A stretch of 64,000 nucleotides of DNA from NCBI RefSeq assembly GCF_001277295.1, contig NZ_CP011456.1, forward strand, positions 558,001 to 622,000. The letters run 5' to 3'. The notes under the pieces are model-generated. The model did not search any database, was not told the origin of the DNA, and was given only the letters and a program-made list of their open reading frames with translations. Numbering within the stretch: position 1 is the first letter of the stretch; each line of letters opens with the position of its first letter. The stretch comes from Anabaena sp. WA102. GTDB lineage: Bacteria; Cyanobacteriota; Cyanobacteriia; Cyanobacteriales; Nostocaceae. This document shows, piece by piece, positions 25,226 through 34,816 of this stretch. Both the position numbers and the translations under genes were made by a program.

Positions 25226-26815
25226 CTAGTTTTTCAACTTAGGGAAATTACCCTGCCAATAAGACAATAAAGTCTGCCAAACAGCTTCCAATTCAGCATC
25301 ACTACCATCAGATTTCGCTAAGGAGAGTTGCCCCCAGACACAGCGTTTGTCACGGAGAGTCTGTTTACCGTTGAAGAGATTCAACCATTGAGAGGGATTT
25401 AAATAAGGACGATAAAAATAGGCAATGAATTGAGACGCTGTGACTGTACTTTTTCCCATAGAATTAATGCAGGCTGTCAAATAGTGGTTTTGCTCAGAGG
25501 AGAATTGTAAATGATAACCTTTGGGATTGACCTTTTCCAGAGGCTTTATTAGCTTAGGTAAATCAGGTAGATAACTAAATTGCTCATATTCAGATTGGAT
25601 ATCACCTAAACTGATAGGGATGTAGTAGAAGTTGACAGTTAAACTCTGTCCGGCTTTTTGGTAATGATAAATTTGTCCAGCCAAGACATCCTTCCTCTTA
25701 TCTGCTTCCATATCTGTAGTCTTTTGCGGTAGAGACAGAGGTTCACTAGCGGTGAATTGCCACCCAGGGAGAGGAATTTGCTGTGGAAAACGATAGACGG
25801 CGGCTTCACTCAAGCCCGCTCTGGGATAGACCCAAAAATTAAATAAAATGATGACTAAACTGATACCTATCAGTACACTTGAATAGGATACTGGCTGGGA
25901 TTTCTGAGGGGTGACTTCTGACAGTGATGATAGTGATGATGGAATTTGGTTATTGGGTGATAGTAAGAGAATCACAGTCCCAAACAATAGGAACGAGAGT
26001 ACAGCAAAGATATTACCACCTTGAGAACCATGCCAATAATGAAATGCAGGTTTATCTGTGACTACGAAGGCGATAATAGCCAATCGGATAATGGAAAAAA
26101 TCAGACTAATAACGACTGCAAGGATAAAAGGCAAATAAATATTTTTCAGGAACCCGGGAAAAAGAATGACCAGCAGCAAAGAAACTTTTAATAGCAATAT
26201 CAGCAGTGGTATCGCTGTACATTCTGACAAAACATCAATTGTCCCATTATTCACAGAAACAAGAGCGCCCTGAGTAGTAGAATCAAAGCCCAAGTACCAT
26301 AAAAGAAAAGAGGTGAATTTGGCAGAAATGACCGTAATCTGCATCAGCATTCCCAATAATTTTACCAAGATAATAACTAAAGGAAATAGGGCAATAATTA
26401 CTAAATATTGCCGGAATTGTTTAATTCCCTGAAATCCTGATGCCAATAAAGCGAAACCTATGGAACTGATTAATGGCAGAAAATACCAGAAAATAGAGAT
26501 TTCTTGGAATGAAAAATTTGCATTGAGGTAGGGAATGATTATCAAACAACAACCAATAAAATTAGTCGGAAATCGGCTAACTAAGGTGAGGTCATAGCGT
26601 TTCTGGTAAAGATGCCCCAGGATACTTGTATATAGCGCTAGTTCCAAGAACCATTGATTGAAATCTTGTTCAACTCGCCAGTAGAGTGTTAGGTTAATTG
26701 AAGAAATCAACCCAAAGATGAATAGGAGCAGGAAAGTATGATCAGTATGATTGAGTAAGTTAACTTTCCTGAATCTTCCCATTTTACGTTTAATTGCTAA
26801 CATTATCTGTAACAT
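25226..26815 (-). CDS. Cyanoexosortase with fused C-terminal associated domain
   Basis: An integral-membrane transpeptidase-like protein of 529 aa that would cut PEP-CTERM-type sorting signals. About nine hydrophobic helices fill residues 25-295. The exosortase triad is visible: Cys in SECTAIPLL (about 198), Arg in FSIIRLAIIAFV (about 242) and His in HYWHGSQGG (about 258). After another helix (about 318-340), the last 190 residues form an EpsI/associated-protein-like domain (LPGWQFTAS, YRPYLNPSQWL). In many cyanobacteria that domain is a separate protein. It follows the HpsJ-like gene by 1 bp. Confidence 0.82.
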   Translation of the reverse strand: MLQIMLAIKRKMGRFRKVNLLNHTDHTFLLLFIFGLISSINLTLYWRVEQDFNQWFLELALYTSILGHLYQKRYDLTLVSRFPTNFIGCCLIIIPYLNANFSFQEISIFWYFLPLISSIGFALLASGFQGIKQFRQYLVIIALFPLVIILVKLLGMLMQITVISAKFTSFLLWYLGFDSTTQGALVSVNNGTIDVLSECTAIPLLILLLKVSLLLVILFPGFLKNIYLPFILAVVISLIFSIIRLAIIAFVVTDKPAFHYWHGSQGGNIFAVLSFLLFGTVILLLSPNNQIPSSLSSLSEVTPQKSQPVSYSSVLIGISLVIILFNFWVYPRAGLSEAAVYRFPQQIPLPGWQFTASEPLSLPQKTTDMEADKRKDVLAGQIYHYQKAGQSLTVNFYYIPISLGDIQSEYEQFSYLPDLPKLIKPLEKVNPKGYHLQFSSEQNHYLTACINSMGKSTVTASQFIAYFYRPYLNPSQWLNLFNGKQTLRDKRCVWGQLSLAKSDGSDAELEAVWQTLLSYWQGNFPKLKN

Positions 26816-26816
26816 T

Positions 26817-27593
26817 CTAAAAAGCCTGGCCTATTTTGAACCAAACAAACACAAAGGTAAAACCAAGAATAAAGAGAGCAATAATTGTTCTATAACTATT
26901 TTTCCATCTATTCCTATATTGCTGTCGCTTAGCTTGGGCTGCCGCTTCGGAAATTCTTCTTTTGGCAATGAGTAAGTTTTGTGTAATTGCATTTTTGATC
27001 TGAGGATCTGGTAAATTTAATTCCTTTGGACTCAGGTTGATATTCTTACCAAAAAGCTTGAGTTGTTTTGTACTAACCCCAGAATTTAGACTCTTCTCGA
27101 TTTGGCTTATTTGTTCAATATTGCTCTTTTGCTGTTCGATGATCTGATTATTTACTGATTTTAATAAACGTCCTGTATTTACAAAAACCAGGGGAATTGC
27201 CAGGAAAAATGCGACTCCCATCAATAGGATTATCCAGCGAATAATTTTTTGAAAAATAATTTCTGGAAAGCGGATGTCATATTGATTTTCACTAAAATAA
27301 CGAGTAAAAATAAACCCCAAACCAATCAAAAAAATCCAACTGTGTTCAGTGAATGCTCTAATAGAATTAAGTTCACTTTCAAAGTTTTGGAGTTGGAACT
27401 CAGAAAGAACATAGATAAAGTCTATGAATGACATAATCACAAGAGCATAACCGATGATTGGTAATAGACCAGTCAGATCACTACTCTTAAATGAGATTCC
27501 TATTAATTTAACCCGACGGAAAAATTTGATAAAATTCCTGACTAAAGAGAAAAAGAAGAAATTAATGCTTTTTCTAATGTTCTTCATGTTCAT
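26817..27593 (-). CDS. HpsJ-like membrane protein
   Basis: A 258-aa protein with four predicted membrane helices (GLLPIIGYALVIMSFIDFIY; HSWIFLIGLGFIF; IIRWIILLMGVAFFLAI; TIIALFILGFTFVFVWF) and a cytoplasmic or periplasmic helical loop of about 80 residues between the third and fourth (QQKSNIEQISQIEKSLN). This layout resembles HpsJ-type proteins that accompany cyanoexosortase and polysaccharide-secretion genes. It is the first gene of a two-gene operon with the exosortase. The name is a resemblance, not a proven homology. Confidence 0.6.
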   Translation of the reverse strand: MNMKNIRKSINFFFFSLVRNFIKFFRRVKLIGISFKSSDLTGLLPIIGYALVIMSFIDFIYVLSEFQLQNFESELNSIRAFTEHSWIFLIGLGFIFTRYFSENQYDIRFPEIIFQKIIRWIILLMGVAFFLAIPLVFVNTGRLLKSVNNQIIEQQKSNIEQISQIEKSLNSGVSTKQLKLFGKNINLSPKELNLPDPQIKNAITQNLLIAKRRISEAAAQAKRQQYRNRWKNSYRTIIALFILGFTFVFVWFKIGQAF

Positions 27594-27982
27594 GATGTTT
27601 GTTTATGCTATATAGCGGTATGCACTTGAGTGAGATACAGTCAGTGAATTATAACCTTTGTAGTAGCGTAGATTATACGCCCTAAATTATGTTATAAATT
27701 AAAGATAACCGTTATAGCGGTATCGGTAGGCTGATGTAACTTTGTTAAAAAATAGCCAAAAAACTGATAATAAGATTAATTAGCAGGAACAAAGCCAAAC
27801 TATCTAATTGATTATAAATTGGTAGTGTGTCAAAAATTTCGGTTTTTAGCTATTATTAGTAATATTTATCTTTTAGAGATTCAATATAGTCATTTATTTC
27901 ATTTATTTATCAAATAAGCGATCGCTTCCCCCTGCTTCAAGAAATATCCCCGACTTCTCCAAGAAGTCGAGGATTAAGTTAT
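27594..27982. other. Intergenic region with hairpin copy B
   Basis: No gene seen. It is AT-rich, with a TATAGCGGTAT-type short repeat twice (about 27611 and 27714). The second dispersed hairpin (27946-27974) lies 9 bp after the stop of the YlqD-like gene. The promoter of the HpsJ-exosortase pair presumably lies at the left side of the region. Confidence 0.5.
27946..27974. terminator. Dispersed hairpin, copy B (after the YlqD-like gene)
   Basis: ATCCCCGACTTC-TCCAA-GAAGTCGAGGAT, with one weak pair, directly follows the stop of the leftward gene. It belongs to the same family as copies at 23606, 43081 and 62849. Confidence 0.65.
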
Positions 27983-28432
27983 TTAGATATCTCCGCGAAT
28001 TTCTTCAACAATGCCATCACGCAGGACGACTTCCACCTGCATTTTACTAATCAAGTTATCACCCAGTTCGATGCGGAAAAAGCTTTCCATTTGAAATTGG
28101 TTGACTTCTTGATCTAATTCCAACAATTGTACTTGCTGGAGATTTTGCAGCATTTGGTTTTTCTGCTCTAGGAGTTCACTTTTCTTTTGATTGACTTGCA
28201 GTTGAATATTGTCAATTTGTTGGAGTGTTTGGGGTCCTGGTGGTTGAACACTTTGCTTTTGAATGGCGCTAATTGCTCTTTGTCCTTCAACGTCTAGTTG
28301 TTGTAGTTGTTGGTCAACTTGATTAATCTGAGCTTGGAGTTGCTGTTGTACTTCCTCTTTCCAGAGACTAGTAACTATGGCTTTGACATTAATTGGGCGT
28401 TTTAAAAGCAATTGAGGGTTGGAGACATCCAT
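27983..28432 (-). CDS. YlqD-like coiled-coil protein
   Basis: A 149-aa protein resembling the YlqD family, of unknown function. It starts MDVSNPQLLLKRPINVKAIVT, continues as a Gln-rich coiled coil (about residues 30-105, QQQLQAQINQVDQQL) and ends in a small beta domain (FRIELGDNLISKMQVEVVL). The ATG at 28432 is preferred over the longer frame from 28501, whose first 23 residues look non-coding. It is likely co-transcribed with the acyl synthetase gene that ends 92 bp before this ATG. Confidence 0.65.
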   Translation of the reverse strand: MDVSNPQLLLKRPINVKAIVTSLWKEEVQQQLQAQINQVDQQLQQLDVEGQRAISAIQKQSVQPPGPQTLQQIDNIQLQVNQKKSELLEQKNQMLQNLQQVQLLELDQEVNQFQMESFFRIELGDNLISKMQVEVVLRDGIVEEIRGDI

Positions 28433-28523
28433 AAAATTTGTACGTTCACTCTTAAATAGTTTGTAGTGTGGAGAGGAGTCAGTAGGGGTTTCCCCGCCCA
28501 AGATTTAGGGGGAAATTAGGAAA

Positions 28524-30488
28524 TTATTTAGCAAACATCTTGTTAATAATATCGCAATATCGTTCCATGACAACGTGACGACGGATTTTCAGAGTTTGTG
28601 TCATGAGTCCATTTTCAATTGAGAATTGTTCCTCAATGAGTTTAAATGCTCCAATACGATCATCGGCTCGATAGCTGGGACGGTTTTGGACTTCCCGATT
28701 TAATTCTTGACGAAACAAATCCTGGACTATTTTACTCTCTAAGTCAATCTTTTCACTATTATTTTGAGTTTCTGCCCATTTTGCTAAGGCTTCTAGGTTA
28801 GGAACAATCAGAGCGCCAATGCTACGTTGATCTTGTCCTACTAACATGATTTGGTCAATATAGGGCGATCGCAAACAAGCATCTTCTATGGGCTGGGGTT
28901 CGATGTTTTCACCGTTGGTTAAAACAATGGTGTCTTTTGCTCTACCTGTTAATACTAGGTCATTTTCAGGAGTTACCCAACCTAAATCACCGCTATCAAA
29001 CCAACCTTCTGTGTCTATGGCTTTGGTTGTGGCTTCGGGATTTTGATAATAGCCCTGCATGATTTGTGGCCCTTTGAGCAGGACTAAACCCCGTTCTCCA
29101 ACTGGTAGAGGTTGACGAGTCTCAGGATTGACAATTTTTACTTCCGTACCCGGAATTGGTTGTCCCGAAGAACCCCGTAAATTTCGCCAAGGACGACGAG
29201 CATTAGTTACTGGTGAGGTTTCTGTCAAACCATAACCTTGTAAAATTTCCACACCAACAATTTCAAAGAAGTTATCTATATATGCAGGTAGCGCCCCACC
29301 ACCACTAATAACGTGCTTAATTTTTCCACCTGTGGCTTCTCGCACTTTGGCATAAACTAATTTTTCACCTAGTATATGGAGTGGTAACAAGACTAATTCT
29401 GCTATTTTGGCTTGGGAACGTTCAATAAGTGAGGTGTGAATGTGATTTAAGCTCAATCTCTGGGAAATACGCCGCGCTTCAACATATTTCTGGCTCATAT
29501 CCAGTAAAAATTTGACCAAACTTTGTTTTTTAGCTGGTTGTTCGCGGAATTGTTTTTGCACTCCTTCATAAATTGATTCCCATAGTCGAGGAACAGCAAT
29601 CATGTAATTGGGTTTAAATTTCTTTAAATCCCCTTTCACAGAACGCAAATTAGTGTAAATTTGGGTACAACCTTGAGAAAGTAAAAAATATTCTCCACTG
29701 CGTTCATAACTATGCCATGTGGGCAGAATACTCAGAACAATATCTCCTTTTTCTGGTTGGACAACTACCCCCAAACTTTTAACTTGGTGCAGCAAATTTT
29801 TGTGAGATAGCATTACACCCTTGGGTTTTCCCGTAGTCCCGGAGGTATAAATTAGAGTTGCTAAACTTTCGCTGCTTTGTTTGGTAGCTATTAAAGTGTT
29901 GTTACTACCAATATCTAATAATTGGGAAAAGTTCACCACTGGAAAATTACGTTCTGTGGGTGGTGCTTCATCAGAAAGGAGAACTACCAGCTTAATCGGC
30001 AATTCATTTAAGCTTTCTCCTAACTTATTTAGAGTTTTGAGATCCTCAATTACTAATGCGGTACTGCCACTATGGGAAATAATATAGAGTAATTCTTCTC
30101 GTTCTGCTTGGGCGCTACGGACTGCATTTACCGCTCCAGCGGTCATTATACCTTGGTCGGCAATAAACCAGCGGGGACTGTTGTCAGCAATGAGGGAAAC
30201 CCGTTCACCATAGGGAAGAGTGTCGCTATTGTTTATATTGATGCCTAACTTTTGCAAACCGGCGGCAAATTGTTGAATTTGCCCTGACAACTGACTATAG
30301 GTAATTTTTACTTCTGGTTTGGAGTGGGGGTTATGCAGGGCAACAATATTACCAAATTTCCTGGCAGCTAAAGTCCAAATTTCTGGTAGTGACTCGACGT
30401 TTGTGTAATCTACTAAACTCTGTAAAGCCAGGCTTTCCCGCTCAGAAATGTTAGCTAAGAAAGAAGTTGCAGATTGGGTTTTTGTCAT
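28524..30488 (-). CDS. Long-chain acyl-CoA/acyl-ACP synthetase
   Basis: Activates free fatty acids with ATP; cyanobacterial members recycle fatty acids onto ACP. About 654 aa from the ATG at 30488. AMP-binding motif: YTSGTTGKPKGVMLSH (about residue 210). Adenylation core: GYGLTETSP (about 430). C-terminal hinge: WFDSGDLGWV and GRAKDTIVLTNGENIEPQPIE. This is the long-chain/AAS subfamily. The frame stays open upstream, but those residues are a translated MITE (30490-30608) whose TA duplication overlaps the start codon. The native upstream region therefore now begins beyond the MITE. Confidence 0.9.
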   Translation of the reverse strand: MTKTQSATSFLANISERESLALQSLVDYTNVESLPEIWTLAARKFGNIVALHNPHSKPEVKITYSQLSGQIQQFAAGLQKLGININNSDTLPYGERVSLIADNSPRWFIADQGIMTAGAVNAVRSAQAEREELLYIISHSGSTALVIEDLKTLNKLGESLNELPIKLVVLLSDEAPPTERNFPVVNFSQLLDIGSNNTLIATKQSSESLATLIYTSGTTGKPKGVMLSHKNLLHQVKSLGVVVQPEKGDIVLSILPTWHSYERSGEYFLLSQGCTQIYTNLRSVKGDLKKFKPNYMIAVPRLWESIYEGVQKQFREQPAKKQSLVKFLLDMSQKYVEARRISQRLSLNHIHTSLIERSQAKIAELVLLPLHILGEKLVYAKVREATGGKIKHVISGGGALPAYIDNFFEIVGVEILQGYGLTETSPVTNARRPWRNLRGSSGQPIPGTEVKIVNPETRQPLPVGERGLVLLKGPQIMQGYYQNPEATTKAIDTEGWFDSGDLGWVTPENDLVLTGRAKDTIVLTNGENIEPQPIEDACLRSPYIDQIMLVGQDQRSIGALIVPNLEALAKWAETQNNSEKIDLESKIVQDLFRQELNREVQNRPSYRADDRIGAFKLIEEQFSIENGLMTQTLKIRRHVVMERYCDIINKMFAK

Positions 30489-30489
30489 A

Positions 30490-30608
30490 AGTAGGTTGGC
30501 GTTGAAAATTGTCGTCATAGCAAGGCAAGAGGCAAGAGGCAAGAGTAAAGAAGTTTTCAGCGATTTTACATTTCTTTACACAGTTTGGTTTTATTGTGTT
30601 CACCTACT
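30490..30608. mobile_element. MITE copy 2 (at the start codon of the acyl synthetase gene)
   Basis: A 119-bp element with ends AGTAGGT/ACCTACT and TA duplications (30488-30489, 30609-30610). The left TA includes the first base of the ATG on the minus strand, so the element abuts the coding region. It lies in the same orientation relative to its gene as copy 3. It contains a (GGCAAGA)n array. Confidence 0.9.
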
Positions 30609-30835
30609 TAAATACTGATGTTAAATCCAATAATAACCAATTATTTAATCTTTAGTTTACACATTAATTGATCACAATTACTGAATTATCACCGTTCCAT
30701 ATATAAAAATCTATGCTAAACTGATTTTATATAAACTAAATACTATGGTTGAGTCTTAGGACATTGCCATATATTTTAGTTTTAGTCAAACTGTGTTCAT
30801 GTAATTTCATTTGGGGGTGATTCCCTATAGATTTG

Positions 30836-31072
30836 ATGGATGTATTATTGCTCACCGTCATCAATGCAGGGGCTTGTTTGGCTTTGCCTAAGCTGCTATC
30901 TATGGTTTTGGTTCGTAAACCTCAACAATCTCAACCATTTGCCCTTACTCCTAGTTGCAAATCCGCCAAAATGGCAATGACCAGTTTCCCATATTGTACA
31001 GCCTACGGATTAACTGGTAGTCAATCTTGTAAATTTAGTCCGAATTTTTGTTCCCAATGTTCTCCTAATTAA
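30836..31072 (+). CDS. Small hydrophobic-helix protein with Cys-rich tail
   Basis: A 78-aa protein. The first 28 residues form one membrane helix (VLLLTVINAGACLALPKLLSMVL). The soluble tail holds five cysteines (PSCKSA, FPYCTA, SQSCKF, FCSQCSP), suggesting metal binding or disulfides. The N-terminal helix is closely matched by a 32-aa gene 360 bp downstream (31429-31527), so the two are probably paralogues. I know no family. ATG at 30836 is preferred over TTG at 30833. Confidence 0.5.
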   Translation: MDVLLLTVINAGACLALPKLLSMVLVRKPQQSQPFALTPSCKSAKMAMTSFPYCTAYGLTGSQSCKFSPNFCSQCSPN

Positions 31073-31428
31073 AGAGAATATTAGCGAATAATAGCAATCC
31101 TCAATTATTTGTGAATATATTTATTTATTTTCTTCTCTGCGCTATTCATACAGCACTTCCTGGTGTTATGAGGTACATATCTAGCGGGCAAGATGCCTGC
31201 ACTACAAGAGTTTCATGATTCAACTTTGTCCCTCATAAGAGCGGAAACCGCTGTAATTCTCGGTAAAAACATCAATTTTCACAAATCAGACAGGATTGCT
31301 ATACATAACAGGGAATAGAAAAGTTGCAAGTATTTAATTTACTTATGCAATGTCAAAGACATTCAAAAATTCAAAAATGGTGTTTAGAATGCAAAATCAA
31401 GATGTAGTTATCACAGGGAGAGTTATTT
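31073..31428. other. Spacer between two small paralogous genes
   Basis: A 356-bp gap with no further gene. It contains a palindrome AGCGGAAACCGCT (about 31240) and AT-rich sequence. A good ribosome-binding site (AGGGAGAG) lies at its right end for the 32-aa gene. Confidence 0.4.
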
Positions 31429-31527
31429 ATGAGTTTAATTGATGGTCTATTTTTAACAATATTGAATGCGGCTATTTGTTTGGTTTTACCAAAGCTGCTA
31501 TCTCTGGCTTTATCTGCAAAAAACTAA
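31429..31527 (+). CDS. Very small membrane protein (32 aa)
   Basis: A 32-codon gene: one hydrophobic helix with the pattern LFLTILNAAICLVLPKLLSL and a short polar end (SAKN). It matches the N-terminal helix of the 78-aa protein at 30836 (shared pattern NAxxCLxLPKLLSxxL), which argues against chance. AGGGAGAG sits 6 bp before the ATG. Its stop overlaps the convergent recQ stop by 4 nt. Function unknown. Confidence 0.55.
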   Translation: MSLIDGLFLTILNAAICLVLPKLLSLALSAKN

Positions 31528-33713
31528 AAATCAATATCATCTTTAATGGTTTTTTGTTTTTCTCTGCGCCATTTTGCTCTAACTAAACGAATTTCGTCAA
31601 AACTGTAGCTTTCACCTAAATTTTCCCGAATGGGTGTGAGGGCAATATCACCAACAATTTCTAAGACGTTCCAGATTTTCTTTTGGCGTTCTAAGGGGAC
31701 TAATTTACTTAAATCTACAGGTTGTTTTTTCTCAATTAAATTGGAGAGATGATTGATAATTGTGGCAGTTTTAACGTTGCGTTGTTTAGCGATGTTTTCA
31801 ATACTCAAACCCTGGTTATATAATTCCAATGTTGTTAATTCTGTATCAGAAGGTGAGTGAGAATGAGGTGAGGAACTAACTCGATTAATAGTCTTTTCTT
31901 GTAACCCTTGTTCTTGGCGGTATTTTTGAATTTCTGCTAAGAATCTTTCGCCATATTGAGATAATTTATGACTACCAACCCCGGAAAGATTGCCAAATTC
32001 ATCTAAGGTTTTTGGTTGGCTTTGTGCCATTAATTTGAGGGTAGAATCATGGAAGATGACGTAGGGTGGTACTGCTTGTTCGTCTGCGAGTTCTTTCCTA
32101 AGCGATCGCAATTTTTGCATTAGCACTTCTACATCTGCTGCTTTGACATTTTCCTCTTCCCAAGTAATTTTCTTTGCTATAGGAACAGCAATGGAAACTG
32201 GGCGTTGTTTTCGCATTACTTCCCAACTCAAAGCATTAAGTTTTAAAATTGAATAACCGTCTGCGGTTTGTTCTATTAACCCTTGATGTAAAAGTGATCT
32301 TCCTAACATTCGCCATTCATCTACTGTTTTATCTTTGCCAATTCCATAGGTAGAAAGTTGATCATGTTTATTAACAACAATTCTCTGATTTTTCGCGCCT
32401 CTTAATATATCAATAATATGTAACATTCCATATCTTTCTTTACACCTGGCCACACAAGATAGAAATTTCATGGCTTCAATTGTCCAATCTTGGACAGGTT
32501 TAGGATAAAGACAATTATCACAATTTCCGCAATTTCCGGGAAATCTTTCCCCGAAATAACTTAATTGAATTGTGCGTCTACAATCTGTCCCTTCCGCATA
32601 ATCAATTACCTGTCTTAGTTGCTGTTTAGCTATTAATTGTTCTTGAGGATCGGTTTTTTGATTAATACTCCATTCTATAGTTTTAATATCACCATAATTG
32701 AAAAATAATGTACATTTAGAAGGTTCATCATCTCTACCGGCTCGCCCTGATTCCTGATAGTAACTCTCTAGATTTCGGGGTAAATCGGAATGCACAACAA
32801 ACCGCACATCAGGTTTATTAATGCCCATGCCAAAGGCAACGGTGGCTACCATTACTCGCACATCATCCCGAATAAACCGAGTTTGATTTTTTGATCTTTC
32901 CTCATCACTTAAACCAGCATGATAAGGCAAAACAGAAATCTTATCATTTTGGAGTTTTAAAGTTATTTCATCAACTTTTTTGCGAGTTAAACAATAAATA
33001 ATTCCCGAACCTTCATTTTCTCTAACTATTTCTAATAATTCGGCGTAAGCACGGTTACTTTTAGCCCGGACTTCATAATAAAGATTTTGGCGGTTAAAAC
33101 TAGCAATATGAATACTTGGTTGTCTTAATCCTAATTGTTCAATAATATCAGCCTTGACTCTATCTGTGGCGGTAGCAGTGAGGGCAACTGTAGGCACATC
33201 AGGATAACGTTTTCGGAGTAATCTTAATTGCCGATATTCTGGGCGGAAATCATGCCCCCATTCTGAGACACAATGGGCTTCATCAATGGCAAAGGTGGAA
33301 ATCCCCACTTTTTCCTTAACTACGTCTAAAAGGGGGAGAAATCGGTCACTAACAAGGCGTTCTGGGGCGACATAAAGCAATTTTATTTTACCATTCATGA
33401 TCGCTTCTTCACGGGAGCGAACTTTATAGGCGTTAAGACTACTATTCAGAAATGTGGCAGAAATGTTATTAGTTCGCAGTGCTTCTACTTGATCTTGCAT
33501 TAAAGCTATCAAGGGTGAGACTACCACTGTTAAACCGGGTTTTAAAAGTGCCGGTAATTGAAAGCACAGAGATTTACCCCCACCTGTGGGCATAATTACC
33601 ATTAAATCACGATTCTCTAGTGCATCTTCGATAATTTGCCGTTGTCCAGGGCGAAATTGATCATAACCAAAATGATGTTTTAAGGCTTTTTCTAGGTGTG
33701 GGTACTGAAGCAT
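31524..33713 (-). CDS. recQ: ATP-dependent DNA helicase RecQ
   Basis: A 3'-5' DNA helicase of 729 aa acting in recombination and replication-fork repair. Walker A is MPTGGGKSLCF (about residue 43). The DEAH box and RecQ aromatic loop read IDEAHCVSEWGHDFRPEY (about 143). Motif VI is QESGRAGRDDEPS. The RQC zinc-binding cysteines lie at about 378-402 (DCRRTI, CGNCDNC). An HRDC domain follows (about 525-600), then a helix-turn-helix-like C-terminal region (LYNQGLSIENIAKQRNVKTAT). All elements are complete. Confidence 0.96.
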   Translation of the reverse strand: MLQYPHLEKALKHHFGYDQFRPGQRQIIEDALENRDLMVIMPTGGGKSLCFQLPALLKPGLTVVVSPLIALMQDQVEALRTNNISATFLNSSLNAYKVRSREEAIMNGKIKLLYVAPERLVSDRFLPLLDVVKEKVGISTFAIDEAHCVSEWGHDFRPEYRQLRLLRKRYPDVPTVALTATATDRVKADIIEQLGLRQPSIHIASFNRQNLYYEVRAKSNRAYAELLEIVRENEGSGIIYCLTRKKVDEITLKLQNDKISVLPYHAGLSDEERSKNQTRFIRDDVRVMVATVAFGMGINKPDVRFVVHSDLPRNLESYYQESGRAGRDDEPSKCTLFFNYGDIKTIEWSINQKTDPQEQLIAKQQLRQVIDYAEGTDCRRTIQLSYFGERFPGNCGNCDNCLYPKPVQDWTIEAMKFLSCVARCKERYGMLHIIDILRGAKNQRIVVNKHDQLSTYGIGKDKTVDEWRMLGRSLLHQGLIEQTADGYSILKLNALSWEVMRKQRPVSIAVPIAKKITWEEENVKAADVEVLMQKLRSLRKELADEQAVPPYVIFHDSTLKLMAQSQPKTLDEFGNLSGVGSHKLSQYGERFLAEIQKYRQEQGLQEKTINRVSSSPHSHSPSDTELTTLELYNQGLSIENIAKQRNVKTATIINHLSNLIEKKQPVDLSKLVPLERQKKIWNVLEIVGDIALTPIRENLGESYSFDEIRLVRAKWRREKQKTIKDDIDF

Positions 33714-33821
33714 GGTAGATGGCTGCTGCGTGTCTGGTTTGTGATGAAGATATTAGAATTTTAACGCACGTTGGGGAATTGGTAGAGGGAACGCTAGAAT
33801 TTATAGATAGGAAAATGTCAG

Positions 33822-33856
33822 AATCAGGATATCCAGGATTAAAGGATGAACAGGAT
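33822..33856. repeat. Dispersed short repeat, second copy
   Basis: Nearly the same 36-bp unit as at 19719-19754 (AATCAGGATATCCAGGATT then AAGGAT and ACAGGAT). It lies between recQ and a DUF29 gene. Confidence 0.7.
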
Positions 33857-33991
33857 AAAAATAGGGATTTTATGACTGATTACCTATTACCCATTCCCAG
33901 TCTTAGCTAGATATCTAGCAATTTGGGTTATTATAGAACATCAAAACTACAAGATCAACTAATGTCTGCAACTAGGTAGAATAAAATAACT

Positions 33992-34501
33992 ATGACGCAA
34001 GAATTAATGGAGTTAAGACAAACTATATTAGAAGGGCGTTATGATGATGCCTTGGAAATTCTTGATGATTTGGAGGAGATGAGCAAACAGGGAACTTTGC
34101 GAAAAATAGAAGCTTTTTTAGTGAGGTTGGTTATTCATCTGATTAAAAATCAAATTGAACAGCGTTTAACTAATTCTTGGATTGCTTCAATTTCTGATTC
34201 TGTGATTCAAATTGCCAAATTGAATATTAAAGATAATCAAAAATCTTATTATATTAAATCTGATGCATGGGGTGAATATTTAGCAGAAGCTTTAGAAATG
34301 GCAATTCGTCCCGCTAGTGCGGAGATTTTTGGCGGAACGTTAAAACCAAGTCAAGTTTCTCAAAGATTACAAGGAAAAGAATTAATTGATTTTGCTGAAA
34401 ACCTTTTGTTGTTAACTTATGAATATCAACCTAAAGAGTTAGCAAAGATGATTGATAATTATTTATCACAATTACCAGGTGGTGAAGATTGGTTTGAGTA
34501 G
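33992..34501 (+). CDS. DUF29-like family protein
   Basis: A 169-aa, mainly helical protein paralogous in layout to the one at 21006: ELMELRQTILEGRYDDALEILDDLEEMSK, then a helix with HLIKNQIEQRLTNSWIASI. Family function unknown. It lies between recQ and the Septu-like ATPase, on the same strand as the latter but 315 bp before it. The gap holds an ACCACGAAGGAGCGAAG repeat and no gene. Confidence 0.65.
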   Translation: MTQELMELRQTILEGRYDDALEILDDLEEMSKQGTLRKIEAFLVRLVIHLIKNQIEQRLTNSWIASISDSVIQIAKLNIKDNQKSYYIKSDAWGEYLAEALEMAIRPASAEIFGGTLKPSQVSQRLQGKELIDFAENLLLLTYEYQPKELAKMIDNYLSQLPGGEDWFE

Positions 34502-34816
34502 TTTGGGCAAAACTAAGTTGGTTGAAGATAATGAAGTAATGAATGACCAACTTGGCGTAGATATATGCTTTTGTTGTCTTCGTGATGATAAGATATTAGA
34601 TGAACAAACCACGAAGGAGCGAAGGTAGCGAAGGAAGAAGAGTTTTAGAGAGTTTTTGCGTTAGTTCTGGTAGATTGTGTTTGTTGGATATTTTTTGTCA
34701 TAAACTAGGTAAGCTAGTTTTAATAATTACCCAGGTTTTTGTATTTTGCTATTTTGTGAAAGAATTTAACCTGTAATGTATTCAGATTAACTTAAAAAAG
34801 TGAACAGGATAAACTC

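Noticed and set aside
33719..33910. 63-aa plus-strand frame after recQ
   Set aside because: It crosses a dispersed 36-bp repeat, has no ribosome-binding site and no recognisable domain.
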